The notes under the pieces: model-generated
Seen by the model: only the letters and a program-made list of their open reading frames with translations
Databases searched by the model: none
What the model was told of the DNA's origin: nothing
Shown: positions 7,072 through 15,650 of the stretch, one piece after another
Layout: the number at the start of each line of letters is the position of its first letter
How positions within the stretch are numbered: position 1 is the stretch's first letter
Source: Lachnospiraceae bacterium
GTDB taxonomy: Bacteria > Bacillota > Clostridia > Lachnospirales > Lachnospiraceae
NCBI GenBank assembly: GCA_910574865.1
Contig: CAJTDN010000006.1
Span: 186,001-250,000 of the forward strand
Direction: 5' to 3'
DNA length: 64,000 nucleotides
Made by a program: the position numbers and the translations under genes

Positions 7072-7971
7072 ATGAGGCTGGTAATCGTGACGGGGATGTC
7101 CGGCGCGGGGAAGTCCACCGCGCTGAAGATACTGGAGGACGCGGGGTACTTATGCGTGGACAATCTGCCGATTCCGTTGATTCCGGGGTTTGTCGAAATG
7201 TTGTCGGCTCCCGACGCGGACGTCGGGAAGGCGGCGGTCGGGATAGACGTGCGAAACGGGCAGGCATTGGACGATTTGGCGCGGAACGCCGGGCGGCCGT
7301 TGGACGGTTTGGCGCGGGACGCCGCCCGGACATGGCCGGATGCCGGAAAAATGACCTGCGAGGTTCTTTTTCTCGACGCGAGCGACGACGTGCTGGTAAA
7401 ACGTTACAAGGAGACGCGGCGGCAGCACCCGCTAGGCAAGGAAGGCCATGTCGGGGAAGGGATTGCCAGGGAGCGGGAGAAAATCGCGTTCTTAAAAAGG
7501 CAGGCGACGTATATACTGGATACGAGCAAGATGTTGACGAGGGAGCTCAAGGCGGAGTTGGACAAGATTTTCGTGGAGGGGAAGGACTTTAAGAACCTCT
7601 ACGTGACAATCATGTCGTTTGGCTTCAAGTACGGGCTTCCGCAGGATGCCGACCTCGTCTTTGACGTGCGCTTCCTGCCCAATCCGTATTACGTGGAGGG
7701 GCTGAAGGAAAAGACGGGAAATGACGTGGAAGTGCAAGATTACGTGTTAAACGGCGAACGGGCGGCTGAATTCCTGGAAAAGTTCAAGGACATGGTCGGG
7801 TTTTTGCTCCCGAATTACATTTTGGAGGGGAAGAACCAGCTCGTCATCGCGGTGGGCTGTACCGGCGGGAAACACCGCTCGGTCACGATGGCCAACGCTC
7901 TATACGCGTTCGTCAAGGAAAACGAGGACTACGGCGTGCGCGTCGAGCACAGGGACATCGGGAAGAGATAA
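7072..7971 (+). CDS. rapZ: RapZ (YvcJ) nucleotide-binding regulatory protein
   Basis: 299-residue P-loop protein. In E. coli RapZ is an RNase adaptor controlling glmS; in Bacillus the homologue YvcJ hydrolyses GTP and affects competence. The Walker A motif GMSGAGKS is at residues 8-15, and a LFLDASDDVLVKRYKETRR block and the C-terminal GCTGGKHRSV motif are present. Residues 65-86 are an in-frame 33-bp tandem duplication (ALDDLARNAGR then PLDGLARDAAR), which lengthens a normally short linker. The ATG at 7072 follows GAAGGGAGG. The yvcK gene often found between rapZ and whiA is absent here. Confidence 0.95.
   Translation: MRLVIVTGMSGAGKSTALKILEDAGYLCVDNLPIPLIPGFVEMLSAPDADVGKAAVGIDVRNGQALDDLARNAGRPLDGLARDAARTWPDAGKMTCEVLFLDASDDVLVKRYKETRRQHPLGKEGHVGEGIAREREKIAFLKRQATYILDTSKMLTRELKAELDKIFVEGKDFKNLYVTIMSFGFKYGLPQDADLVFDVRFLPNPYYVEGLKEKTGNDVEVQDYVLNGERAAEFLEKFKDMVGFLLPNYILEGKNQLVIAVGCTGGKHRSVTMANALYAFVKENEDYGVRVEHRDIGKR
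7265..7330 (+). repeat. 33-bp in-frame tandem duplication inside rapZ
   Basis: Units 7265-7297 and 7298-7330 differ at only a few bases and each encodes eleven residues. This is one of several short tandem duplications in the GC-rich half of the window. Confidence 0.85.
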
Positions 7972-8012
7972 CGGCGGCGGGAAAAAACTATGGCGGGAAC
8001 GGGTGGGACATT

Positions 8013-9014
8013 ATGTCATTTTCAGCAAACGTGAAGGAAGAAATTTCCAACCAGTGGAGCCAGGCCAGGCATTGCCAAATCGCGGAGTTGGCGGCGCTTA
8101 CCGGGTTTTGCGGGTGCATAACGGTCGACGGGCGCGACCGTTACGGAATAAAATTTCATACGGAAAATAGAGCTGTTGCAAGAAAAGTCTTTACATTAAT
8201 CAAAAAAACATTTAATATAGAGACGAATATCTCGGTTCGCAGGAACATGGAAAAACATGGCACTTCCTATTCCATCGTGGTAAACGGGCACGAAGAGGCG
8301 TTGCGCGTCTTGCGGGCGGTCAAGGTGGTGGACGAGTATCAATACGGGTTTGAAAGGGTCAGGGCGATGAATCCCATCGTGACGCGACAACCTTGTTGCA
8401 AGCGGGCTTTCCTGCGGGGGGCGTTCCTCGCCGCGGGCTCGATGAGCGACCCGAACAAGTCCTACCATTTTGAAATCGTGTGCGGCGCGGGCGAGATGGC
8501 GGCCCGGATCCAGGAACTGATGCGCGGTTTTTCAATGGACGCCAAGGTTGTCCAAAGGAAAAAGGCACATGTCGTGTATTTGAAAGAGGGCGAGCAAATC
8601 GTAGATATGTTGAACATCATGGAAGCGCACATTTCTCTTATGCAGCTGGAGAATGTAAGGATAATAAAAGAGATGCGCAACGCGGTGAACCGAAAGGTGA
8701 ACTGCGAGACGGCCAACATCAATAAGACGGTTTTCGCGGCGGTCAAGCAGGTGGAGGACATTACATACCTGCGTGACACGGTCGGGCTGGACAAATTGCC
8801 GGAGGGACTCGAGGACATGGCGCTTGCCCGCCTGTCCCATCCTGACGCGACGCTCAAGGAGCTGGGAGAACTCATGTCGCCGCCGGTCGGTAAGTCGGGG
8901 GTAAACCACAGGCTGCGGAAAATTGGCGAGATGGCCGACAAGGTTAGGGAAAGTAACGGCTCGGCTTTGGCCGGACTGTTACCAGGAAAAAACAAGGAGG
9001 GTTATTATGATTGA
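8013..9014 (+). CDS. whiA: WhiA sporulation/cell-division regulator
   Basis: 333-residue protein with an N-terminal LAGLIDADG-endonuclease-like fold (catalytically inactive in the family; block RAFLRGAFLAAGSMSDPNKSYHFE around residues 128-151) and a C-terminal helix-turn-helix. The typical C-terminal blocks are there: LRDTVGLDKLPE, ARLSHPDATLKELGELM, PPVGKSGVNHRLRKI. WhiA controls sporulation in Actinobacteria and affects division and nucleoid organisation in Firmicutes. Its last 8 bases overlap the start of the HPr-like gene, suggesting translational coupling. The ribosome binding site is weak (GGGTGGG), consistent with coupling to rapZ. Confidence 0.95.
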   Translation: MSFSANVKEEISNQWSQARHCQIAELAALTGFCGCITVDGRDRYGIKFHTENRAVARKVFTLIKKTFNIETNISVRRNMEKHGTSYSIVVNGHEEALRVLRAVKVVDEYQYGFERVRAMNPIVTRQPCCKRAFLRGAFLAAGSMSDPNKSYHFEIVCGAGEMAARIQELMRGFSMDAKVVQRKKAHVVYLKEGEQIVDMLNIMEAHISLMQLENVRIIKEMRNAVNRKVNCETANINKTVFAAVKQVEDITYLRDTVGLDKLPEGLEDMALARLSHPDATLKELGELMSPPVGKSGVNHRLRKIGEMADKVRESNGSALAGLLPGKNKEGYYD

Positions 9015-9264
9015 AACACCGGTAGTCGTGAAACAAGAAAATGGTCTGGACGGAAGGCCAATCGCGCTTTTGGTACAAGAGGCAAGCCAGTACGCGAGCC
9101 AGGTCTTCATTTTGGCGGATGATAAAAAAATCAATGCCAAGAGCATCATGGGCATGATGAGCTTAAGCCTGGCGGAGGGCGAGCGGGTCACGGTGCTCAC
9201 GGACGGCGAGGACGAGGAAAAGGCGGCGGAAGGAATCAAAACCTTTTTCATGCATACGAATTAA
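9007..9264 (+). CDS. HPr-family protein with Asp15 in place of the phospho-accepting His
   Basis: 85 residues aligning without gaps to HPr. The usual GIHARP/GLHARP motif reads GLDGRP, so the residue at position 15 is Asp and cannot take phosphate from enzyme I in the normal way. The regulatory site is intact: NAKSIMGMMSL puts Ser at position 46, the HPr kinase target. This resembles Bacillus Crh (Gln at 15, Ser46 kept), a regulatory paralogue not used in PTS transport. The ATG at 9007 overlaps the end of whiA by 8 bp and has AAGGAGG. HPr homologues beside whiA are common in Lachnospiraceae; a regulatory role with CcpA or a similar partner is an inference. Confidence 0.88.
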   Translation: MIETPVVVKQENGLDGRPIALLVQEASQYASQVFILADDKKINAKSIMGMMSLSLAEGERVTVLTDGEDEEKAAEGIKTFFMHTN

Positions 9265-9304
9265 AGGAGGGGAAAGGATTTTTTTCCCAGCATGAGGATT
9301 CATG

Positions 9305-9344
9305 GCGTAAAACCCCACGGCGAGTTTGCTGCGGGGTTTTACGC
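9305..9344. terminator. Strong inverted repeat after the HPr-like gene
   Basis: 12-bp perfect stem GCGTAAAACCCC (9305-9316) with GGGGTTTTACGC (9333-9344). The T-run is inside the stem, and no further T-tract follows. It probably ends or attenuates the murB operon. Confidence 0.6.
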
Positions 9345-9424
9345 TAGTGTCCCGCGGGCGGGGCGGCCTTTTGGCCGGCGAACGGCGGCGGGACGCGCCG
9401 CAAGAAGCGAAAGGAGCCATGTTT

Positions 9425-10642
9425 ATGAAAAAGATGTTGTTCATTTATAATCCAAACGCGGGGATGGGGCTGTTGAAGCCACAATTGTCGGACGTTCTGG
9501 ACACTTTCGTGAAGGGCGGGTACGAGGTGACGGTTTATCCGACCCAGCAGCGTCAGGATGCCATGGAGAAAACACGGGCTTACACGGAAAAGTATGATTT
9601 GGTCGTGTGCAGCGGCGGGGACGGCACGCTTGACGAGGTCGTGACCGGCATGTCCATGCGCGAAGAAAGGGTGCCCATCGGTTACATTCCGGCGGGGACG
9701 ACCAACGATTTCGCCAGCAGCCTGCACATTCCAAGGGACATGCTCGAGGCCGCGGAGGTGGCCGTGAACGGGAAGCCGTTTCCCTGCGACGTCGGGGCCT
9801 TTAACGATAATTACTTTGTTTACATCGCGGCATTCGGGCTTTTTACGGACGTGTCATACGAGACGGATCAGAGGATGAAGAACATCCTCGGGCATTTGGC
9901 GTACGTTCTGGAAGGGACGAAAAAGATTTTCAACGTGCCGTCCTACCGTATCAGGGTATCGCATGACGGGGAGCGCGTCGAGGACGAGTTCATGTTCGGC
10001 ATGGTGACGAATTCCCGCTCGGTTGGCGGCTTTAAAGGAATCATCGGGCAGAACGTGGCTTTTGACGACGGCCTGTTCGAGGTGACGTTGATCAAGACCC
10101 CGAGGACGCCGATGGACGTAAACGAAATCGTGACCGCCCTTCTGGGAAAGCAGATTGATTCCACGCACATGTATTGTTTCCGCACCGGCAGCATCCGATT
10201 CGAGAGCGGAGAGGAAATTCCGTGGACGCTGGACGGCGAGTTTGGTGGAAATCATGGCGAAGTGCTGATTGAAAATCGAAAAAAGGAACTGCAAATCATG
10301 GTGGAAGAGGACGTGATTCCCCATTTGCACCGCAAGAAGGAGGAAGTGCGCGAGGAAGAGAAGAAACTGACCGTGGAGGCCGCGGCGGCGGAGCTGGCCG
10401 AGGAAGTCGTGGCAGAACTGGATGGAACGCTGGAAATCGAACTGGAAATCGAACTGGACGAGCTGAAGGAAGAATTGAAAGAGGAAGTAAAGGAAAAAAT
10501 GGAGACCGGTCTTGAGGGCGGCTTGGACAAAGAATTGAAAATAAAGTCGGGTTCCAAGGAAGAGATGAAGGCCGGGTTGAAAGAGGAATTCAAGGAGGAT
10601 GCCAAGGAAGGCATCGAGGAACGGCTCGGGGCTGGCCTTTAA
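9425..10642 (+). CDS. Diacylglycerol kinase-family protein with a long charged C-terminal tail
   Basis: 405 residues. Residues 1 to about 295 are a DagK/YegS/LCB5-type lipid kinase domain: FIYNPNAGMG at the N-terminus, the ATP-binding VVCSGGDGTLDEVV, PAGTTNDFASSL and WTLDGEFGG. The expected reaction is phosphorylation of diacylglycerol or a related lipid on the inner membrane face. The last 105 or so residues are a highly charged Glu/Lys-rich helix-forming tail with short internal repeats (EIELEIELDELKEELKEEV), not part of the usual family. The ATG at 9425 is 8 bases after AGGAG; an ATG six bases earlier is too close to it. An ABC transporter pair follows. Confidence 0.88.
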   Translation: MKKMLFIYNPNAGMGLLKPQLSDVLDTFVKGGYEVTVYPTQQRQDAMEKTRAYTEKYDLVVCSGGDGTLDEVVTGMSMREERVPIGYIPAGTTNDFASSLHIPRDMLEAAEVAVNGKPFPCDVGAFNDNYFVYIAAFGLFTDVSYETDQRMKNILGHLAYVLEGTKKIFNVPSYRIRVSHDGERVEDEFMFGMVTNSRSVGGFKGIIGQNVAFDDGLFEVTLIKTPRTPMDVNEIVTALLGKQIDSTHMYCFRTGSIRFESGEEIPWTLDGEFGGNHGEVLIENRKKELQIMVEEDVIPHLHRKKEEVREEEKKLTVEAAAAELAEEVVAELDGTLEIELEIELDELKEELKEEVKEKMETGLEGGLDKELKIKSGSKEEMKAGLKEEFKEDAKEGIEERLGAGL

Positions 10643-10736
10643 GCAAGGATTCATGGCTGATGAGGCTGAACCTGCGGCAATGGGCCGGACGCATGGGGAA
10701 GGTTATAAAAGGAGGGCTTGCAGAAAAGGAAGGCTT

Positions 10737-11639
10737 ATGATTAAAATCAACGACTTGACAAAATATTTTGACGACGTTTGTGCGGTAAACCACGTCTCGT
10801 TGGAAATCGGGGACGGCACCATGTTGGGGCTGCTTGGGACGAACGGGGCGGGAAAGACGACGCTGCTTCGGGTGCTTTCCGGCGTTCTTGAGGCGGACGG
10901 GGGAGAGATACGGTTGGACGGGGAGGAGGCCCCCTTTTCGCCGTCGTGCAAGGAAAAACTTTTTTACTTGCCGGACGACCCGTATTATTTCCCGAACGCG
11001 TCCATCCGGGTGATGGCGGATTTTTTTGGAAAGCAGTATCCGGACATGGATGCAGAGTCCGTCTCGTATATGGCGGAGTCACTCAATTTGGACATGCTGC
11101 AGCCGATACGGACGTTTTCAAAGGGGATGAGGCGGCAGGCGTTCCTCATACTAGCATTGTGTTCCCGCACGAAATACCTTTTTTGTGACGAGGTGTTCGA
11201 CGGGCTGGATCCGATTGCCACGGAAATCATGAAAAACCTGTTCCGGCAGGAGATGAAGGCGCGGGAATTTACCATTGTCGTGGCCTCGCACAAGCTGGGG
11301 GAGCTGGAGGACGTCTGCGGAAATATTGCCATTCTTCACAAAGGCGGCGTGGTCACGGCGGGAGACTTTCGCGCGCAGGCGGGAAACGTCAGGAAATTCC
11401 AGTGCGTGTTCCCGCTAAAGGCCGAGTTGGACGGCATAAGGAGGCATCCGCAAATCGTGCGCTTTCATGAGGACGCGCGGTTTATCACGTTGGTTACGAG
11501 GGGGGACGCGGACGAAATTCTGGCACTTGTCAATGGACAAAACCCGGTTTTTGTAGGCGAGGTTCCTTTGAACCTGGAGGAAATGTTTATCGCGGAAATG
11601 GAGGGCGCGGGATATGACATCAGAAAAGTACTTTCTTAA
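10737..11639 (+). CDS. ABC transporter ATP-binding protein
   Basis: 300-residue ATPase subunit. Walker A is LLGTNGAGKTT (about residues 34-44). The signature is FSKGMRRQ rather than LSGGQ, as often seen in exporter-type or GntR-linked systems. Walker B is KYLFCDEVFDGLDP and the switch His is in VVASHKLGE. The C-terminal extension ends in the start of the permease gene (26-bp overlap, 11614-11639), so the two are a translationally coupled pair. The ATG at 10737 has AAAAGGAAG upstream. The substrate is unknown; no GntR regulator is adjacent. Confidence 0.92.
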   Translation: MIKINDLTKYFDDVCAVNHVSLEIGDGTMLGLLGTNGAGKTTLLRVLSGVLEADGGEIRLDGEEAPFSPSCKEKLFYLPDDPYYFPNASIRVMADFFGKQYPDMDAESVSYMAESLNLDMLQPIRTFSKGMRRQAFLILALCSRTKYLFCDEVFDGLDPIATEIMKNLFRQEMKAREFTIVVASHKLGELEDVCGNIAILHKGGVVTAGDFRAQAGNVRKFQCVFPLKAELDGIRRHPQIVRFHEDARFITLVTRGDADEILALVNGQNPVFVGEVPLNLEEMFIAEMEGAGYDIRKVLS

Positions 11640-13623
11640 ATGGGTAAAGGAAGCGGGCAGGGGTCATGTCGTGGCGTTTTTGTCCTGGGGGGTTCTGGCG
11701 GGATACGCCCTGATGACGATGGCAAGGCTGGGACTTGACACGGAATCTTGTTTTTTTGGCATTGGCAGCCAGGAACTTTTGTGGATTTGCGCCGGACTCG
11801 GGGCGGCCATTTCCTTTTTGGAATATTTTTACCTGTTGCAGCCGAAAAAGCTGGATTTTTACCATAGCCTGCCGGTTCGGAAAAACACGATATTCTGGGG
11901 GCGGTACGTGCACGGGCTTTTACATTTTATCATTCCCCTCGTGCTGGTGGTGACGGCCTGCGGATTGTTCGAGGCGAACCTGGACGTGGATTTTCTGCCG
12001 TATTCGTCCAGTTATACGGGACATGGCATCCTGGCGTTTACGGCGGTGTTCCTCGTGTTCTACCATATCGGAATTTTCTTCCTTTCGATTTGCGGGAACA
12101 TCCTTCCGGCAATTCTCGGGTACGCGCTCTGCCTGGGGTATGGGCATATCCTGGTTGAAAACGTATTTGTCACGTGGGCGGAAACAAATTTTCACGCTTA
12201 TTATAAAATCCCCTTGCTTGAAAAATTGGATATCGTCTTGTCTCCCTTGTTTTTGGCCGGGCATCTGACCGGGCAGAATTTGTTTGACAAGCAGGAGGTG
12301 CTCGAGTACGTGCCGTCCGCCTTGCACGTCATGGCCGTGGCGGCATGGATTTTTCTTCCCCTTCTTCTTTTTTCCATGGCACGGGAGAAAAGGAGGACGG
12401 AGCGGGTGGGAAGGATGTTTGCCCTCCCCTTGGCAGAGCGGGTGGCAATGGTCTTGCTTTCTTTTCTTTCCGGGGCGTGGGGAGGGAGCCTGTTTGTGGA
12501 GCTGTCAGGGCTTTCTAAAACATGTCCCGTGGCAGGTTGCGTGGCTGGCGCGCTGGTCGGCGCGATGCTCGCGCTGGCGGCGCATGTTTTGCTGGAATGG
12601 TGCGTGGGAAGCGGTAAAAAGAAATTGTCCGCAAGAATCCTGCGAAGAAAATGGCAGCTTGCTTTGGAATGCGCGGCGGCCGCGTTGACGGGCATGTTTT
12701 TTTTGGCGGGCGAGTCCTCGTTTGACTCCTTCGTGCCGGAATGGGACGAGGTAGAGGAAATCGGGGTCAGCGTTGCCGGATTGGACATGGATTACGAGGG
12801 GTATATGCGCGCCTTGGAAAAAGGGGAGCAGTATGAGACGAAACGGCAGCTCGACAAGTACGCGCTGACGGCGGAAGGGAAGGATGCCGCTTTTGCGTGG
12901 ATCACGTCCCTGGTTTCAGAAAACGGCATGACAAAAGCGGACTCGGTGGAGGGGGCGGGCGGCGTTTCCAAAGTGACCGTTCGTTACCGCATGAAAAATG
13001 GAAGCGAGTTCTACCGTCAGTATCCGATTGGTGAGGGAGACCTGCAAAGTTTTGCCTCCGTATATGATACGGACGAGTACAAGGACATTGCCTATCTGGC
13101 CGGACAAATCAGACGCGTGTCGGATGCACGTTTTCAGTGGTCGGACGGCGTCACGGACACGGTCCTGAAGCTGACGGACGAGGAAAAGGATGCCCTTTTG
13201 GACGCTTATGGGGCGGACGTGGAGGACATGGGAATGGAAAATCTCCGCCAGCACCTGCCGCTCGGCTTCGTGGAGGTTACTTCGGAGGCACCATATTTTT
13301 CCAACAGGATGGTGGTGTATCCGTTCTTTACCAGGACGTGCGGGCTGCTGGGGGAATACGGGGTGGAGACGGAAAAAGGGCTGGCGGATTATTCCGTGCG
13401 TGCCATAAGCGTGGCCGACGTGTCCGAAAAGGGCATGGCGCGCACGAATTCCAAGCATTATGAGGAACCGGACGAACTGGAGGCGTGGACTCGGGAAGCG
13501 GTGTTAAAGGAGTTTGACTTGCAGCCGCTCCTCTTCCCCCTGGATTATTCCCGGGAAATGAAAATCGAGGTCAGGGACGAGGCGACAAATTCAACCGTTT
13601 ATGTGGACGGGTATGCCCGGTAG
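11614..13623 (+). CDS. ABC transporter permease with a large C-terminal extracytoplasmic domain
   Basis: 669 residues. The N-terminal half (about 1-375) has several hydrophobic helices and the motif LLQPKKLDFYHSLPVRKN, typical of permeases paired with this type of ATPase in Clostridia (often described as having a DUF6449-like C-terminal part). The remainder (about 380-669) is soluble and acidic and ends VYVDGYAR. The start overlaps the ATPase gene. Export of a peptide, lipid or antibiotic is plausible, but nothing in the sequence fixes the substrate. Confidence 0.82.
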   Translation: MTSEKYFLKWVKEAGRGHVVAFLSWGVLAGYALMTMARLGLDTESCFFGIGSQELLWICAGLGAAISFLEYFYLLQPKKLDFYHSLPVRKNTIFWGRYVHGLLHFIIPLVLVVTACGLFEANLDVDFLPYSSSYTGHGILAFTAVFLVFYHIGIFFLSICGNILPAILGYALCLGYGHILVENVFVTWAETNFHAYYKIPLLEKLDIVLSPLFLAGHLTGQNLFDKQEVLEYVPSALHVMAVAAWIFLPLLLFSMAREKRRTERVGRMFALPLAERVAMVLLSFLSGAWGGSLFVELSGLSKTCPVAGCVAGALVGAMLALAAHVLLEWCVGSGKKKLSARILRRKWQLALECAAAALTGMFFLAGESSFDSFVPEWDEVEEIGVSVAGLDMDYEGYMRALEKGEQYETKRQLDKYALTAEGKDAAFAWITSLVSENGMTKADSVEGAGGVSKVTVRYRMKNGSEFYRQYPIGEGDLQSFASVYDTDEYKDIAYLAGQIRRVSDARFQWSDGVTDTVLKLTDEEKDALLDAYGADVEDMGMENLRQHLPLGFVEVTSEAPYFSNRMVVYPFFTRTCGLLGEYGVETEKGLADYSVRAISVADVSEKGMARTNSKHYEEPDELEAWTREAVLKEFDLQPLLFPLDYSREMKIEVRDEATNSTVYVDGYAR

Positions 13624-13650
13624 GATGCGAAAATAAAAGTCGATAGTTTC

Positions 13651-13680
13651 TTGACAAGTGGTGGGTATAGTTGATAATAT
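13651..13680 (+). promoter_or_regulatory. Sigma-A promoter for the fapA-like gene
   Basis: TTGACA (13651-13656), an 18-bp spacer, TAATAT (13675-13680), about 70 bp before the start codon at 13748. Confidence 0.7.
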
Positions 13681-13747
13681 GTAATTAGAGAACTGCGATT
13701 ATTATTTTGGAAGGAAGTTTGCGTAAGGACTTGGGAGGTGAAGTGGC

Positions 13748-15586
13748 ATGCGTTTAAAAAATTCCATACTTTCCCGGTGGTTCGGTTCAAAGGCCGGGGA
13801 AGAAACAAAAGAAGGAACGAAAGAGGAACAAATTGAGGAACGGCAGGAAGAGGGGGGCGCGCCGTCGGTGGAGGATCCGGCGCGGCTTAAGTTGTTGTTG
13901 GATGACGCCTTGTGCCAGCTGTGGGAACTGTGTGAGGCGCGGCAGGAGCTGCCGGAACCGGAAATCCGCCTGGCAGGGGTAAGGCAGCCGGAATTGCTGT
14001 CGGAGGAAAAGCTGGAGTACGAATTGCTGCGCTTGGGCCAGAAGATTGAAACCACGGCCAAGGCGCGTTTTGAGGAGGCAAAGTCCAGATGGGAGACGGC
14101 CGCCCCTACCGGCGGGGAAGAGGAAGAAGGCGGCCGGGAGGACGGGGAACCCGGGCAAGGCGGGGCGGCGGAAGACGTGGAGTCCCTGCAGGATGCGCCG
14201 GCTGGAAGCGGCGAACCCGGGCAAGAAAGCAAAGTGGAGGTCATTCCCCGGCTGGACGCCCAGGTGGTGGTGTTTTTGACGCAGGATTTGATGACCGCGT
14301 GGGTGTTGGCTTACCCACCGTCAGGCGGTGGAAAAGAACTGGAACGGGGCATGCTGGAGGACGCGTTAAGGGAGAACGGCGTAGATTTCGGCGTGGACGA
14401 GGCGGCACTTGAAGGACTGCCGCAGGACGAGGAGCGGTATTTCCATTTGTACCTGGTGGCGGAGGGGAATTTGCCGGCCCATGGAAAGGACGGCTATGTC
14501 ATAGACGCGATTCCGCGTACCGATCGAAGGGAGCTCGCGATGACCGAGGGCGGGCAGATTGATTACATGCAGCTGAATACCGTCCGCGGGATAGAGGAAG
14601 GGGACCTGATTTGTGAAATCGTCGCCCCGACCGCCGGGGAGGCGGGGAGCACCGTGACGGGGAAGACGCTCCCGCCGAAGGCGGGAAGGAAGGCGACGGT
14701 GCCAAAGGGGCGGAACACCGAGTTGTCCGAGGACGGCACCATGCTGAAGGCGGCCAAGACCGGCCGAATCGAATTTAACGGATGCAACTTCGAAGTGAAG
14801 ACGGCGTTGGAAATCAGCAACAACGTGGATTATTCTACCGGAAACATCAATTTCCTGGGCGACGTGCACATTCGCGGCGACATTTGCGGGGGGTTCGAAG
14901 TCAAGGCGTCGGGGAACGTCACCGTGGACGGCGTCGTGGAAGGATGCACGATCGAGGCCGGGGGCGACCTTGTCGTGGCGAAAGGAATCAAGGGCGACGA
15001 CCAGGCCGTGATTCGAACGGGGCGCAGCATTTATGCGAGGTATATTGAAAACAGTGTTCTCTGTGCGAGAGAAAACCTGATAACGGACTTTATCGTGAAT
15101 TGCGACTCGTATTGTGACGGGGCGGTGAACGCATGCTCCGGACGCGGTATCATCATCGGCGGAAAAATCCGGGCGGGCAGGGAAGTCCGGGCGAACGTCG
15201 TGGGTTCCAGGGCGGAGGGCGTTACCACGATATCCCTGGGCGGGAGGCCGAGTGACGAGTTCGAGTATGAAAGCCTGCAGCAGGAGGTAAAGAAATTGCA
15301 GGAAGAATTCAACAAGCTTGAGCGTCAGCCGGACGGACCCGAGAGGCGCAGGTCCCTGCCGATGGTGCGGATGAAACTTTCGGTGGACAAAAAACGGCTT
15401 GAGCAGTTCCAAAAGGATCTTGAGAAGAACGGAGAGGGCACGAAGGGGCAGGAAGGGCTGAGGCTGACGTGCATGACCGCCTATGCGGGAACGGAGATTA
15501 TCATCAATGGCGTCCGCCATCAGCTGAAATATGAAGTGGAACCATGTACGGCGGTATTGCGGAAAGGTGAGATACGCCTGATATAA
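13748..15586 (+). CDS. FapA-family (DUF342) protein
   Basis: 612 residues. The N-terminal 170 or so are acidic, low-complexity and poorly conserved (many EE/KE/GG runs). The middle has the DUF342 pattern: DGYVIDAIPRT, GDLICEIVAPTAG and GKTLPPKAGRKATVPKG. A right-handed beta-helix-like stretch follows with repeated hydrophobic-glycine turns (VHIRGDICGGFEVKASG, VVEGCTIEAGGDLVVAKG). A coiled coil comes near residue 515-560. FapA family proteins are described as polymerising or scaffold-like and have been linked to envelope and flagellar functions. The ATG at 13748 has GGGAGGTGAAG. A stand-alone receiver gene follows directly. Confidence 0.88.
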   Translation: MRLKNSILSRWFGSKAGEETKEGTKEEQIEERQEEGGAPSVEDPARLKLLLDDALCQLWELCEARQELPEPEIRLAGVRQPELLSEEKLEYELLRLGQKIETTAKARFEEAKSRWETAAPTGGEEEEGGREDGEPGQGGAAEDVESLQDAPAGSGEPGQESKVEVIPRLDAQVVVFLTQDLMTAWVLAYPPSGGGKELERGMLEDALRENGVDFGVDEAALEGLPQDEERYFHLYLVAEGNLPAHGKDGYVIDAIPRTDRRELAMTEGGQIDYMQLNTVRGIEEGDLICEIVAPTAGEAGSTVTGKTLPPKAGRKATVPKGRNTELSEDGTMLKAAKTGRIEFNGCNFEVKTALEISNNVDYSTGNINFLGDVHIRGDICGGFEVKASGNVTVDGVVEGCTIEAGGDLVVAKGIKGDDQAVIRTGRSIYARYIENSVLCARENLITDFIVNCDSYCDGAVNACSGRGIIIGGKIRAGREVRANVVGSRAEGVTTISLGGRPSDEFEYESLQQEVKKLQEEFNKLERQPDGPERRRSLPMVRMKLSVDKKRLEQFQKDLEKNGEGTKGQEGLRLTCMTAYAGTEIIINGVRHQLKYEVEPCTAVLRKGEIRLI

Positions 15587-15650
15587 GATTCTGGTGTTGA
15601 AAGGTCAAATGTCAAAGGTTCATGTACAATTTTCAAAGGAGATGATTTCT

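Noticed and set aside
14366-15520. 384-codon open frame antisense to the FapA-family gene
   Set aside because: Antisense to a conserved gene, no family features.
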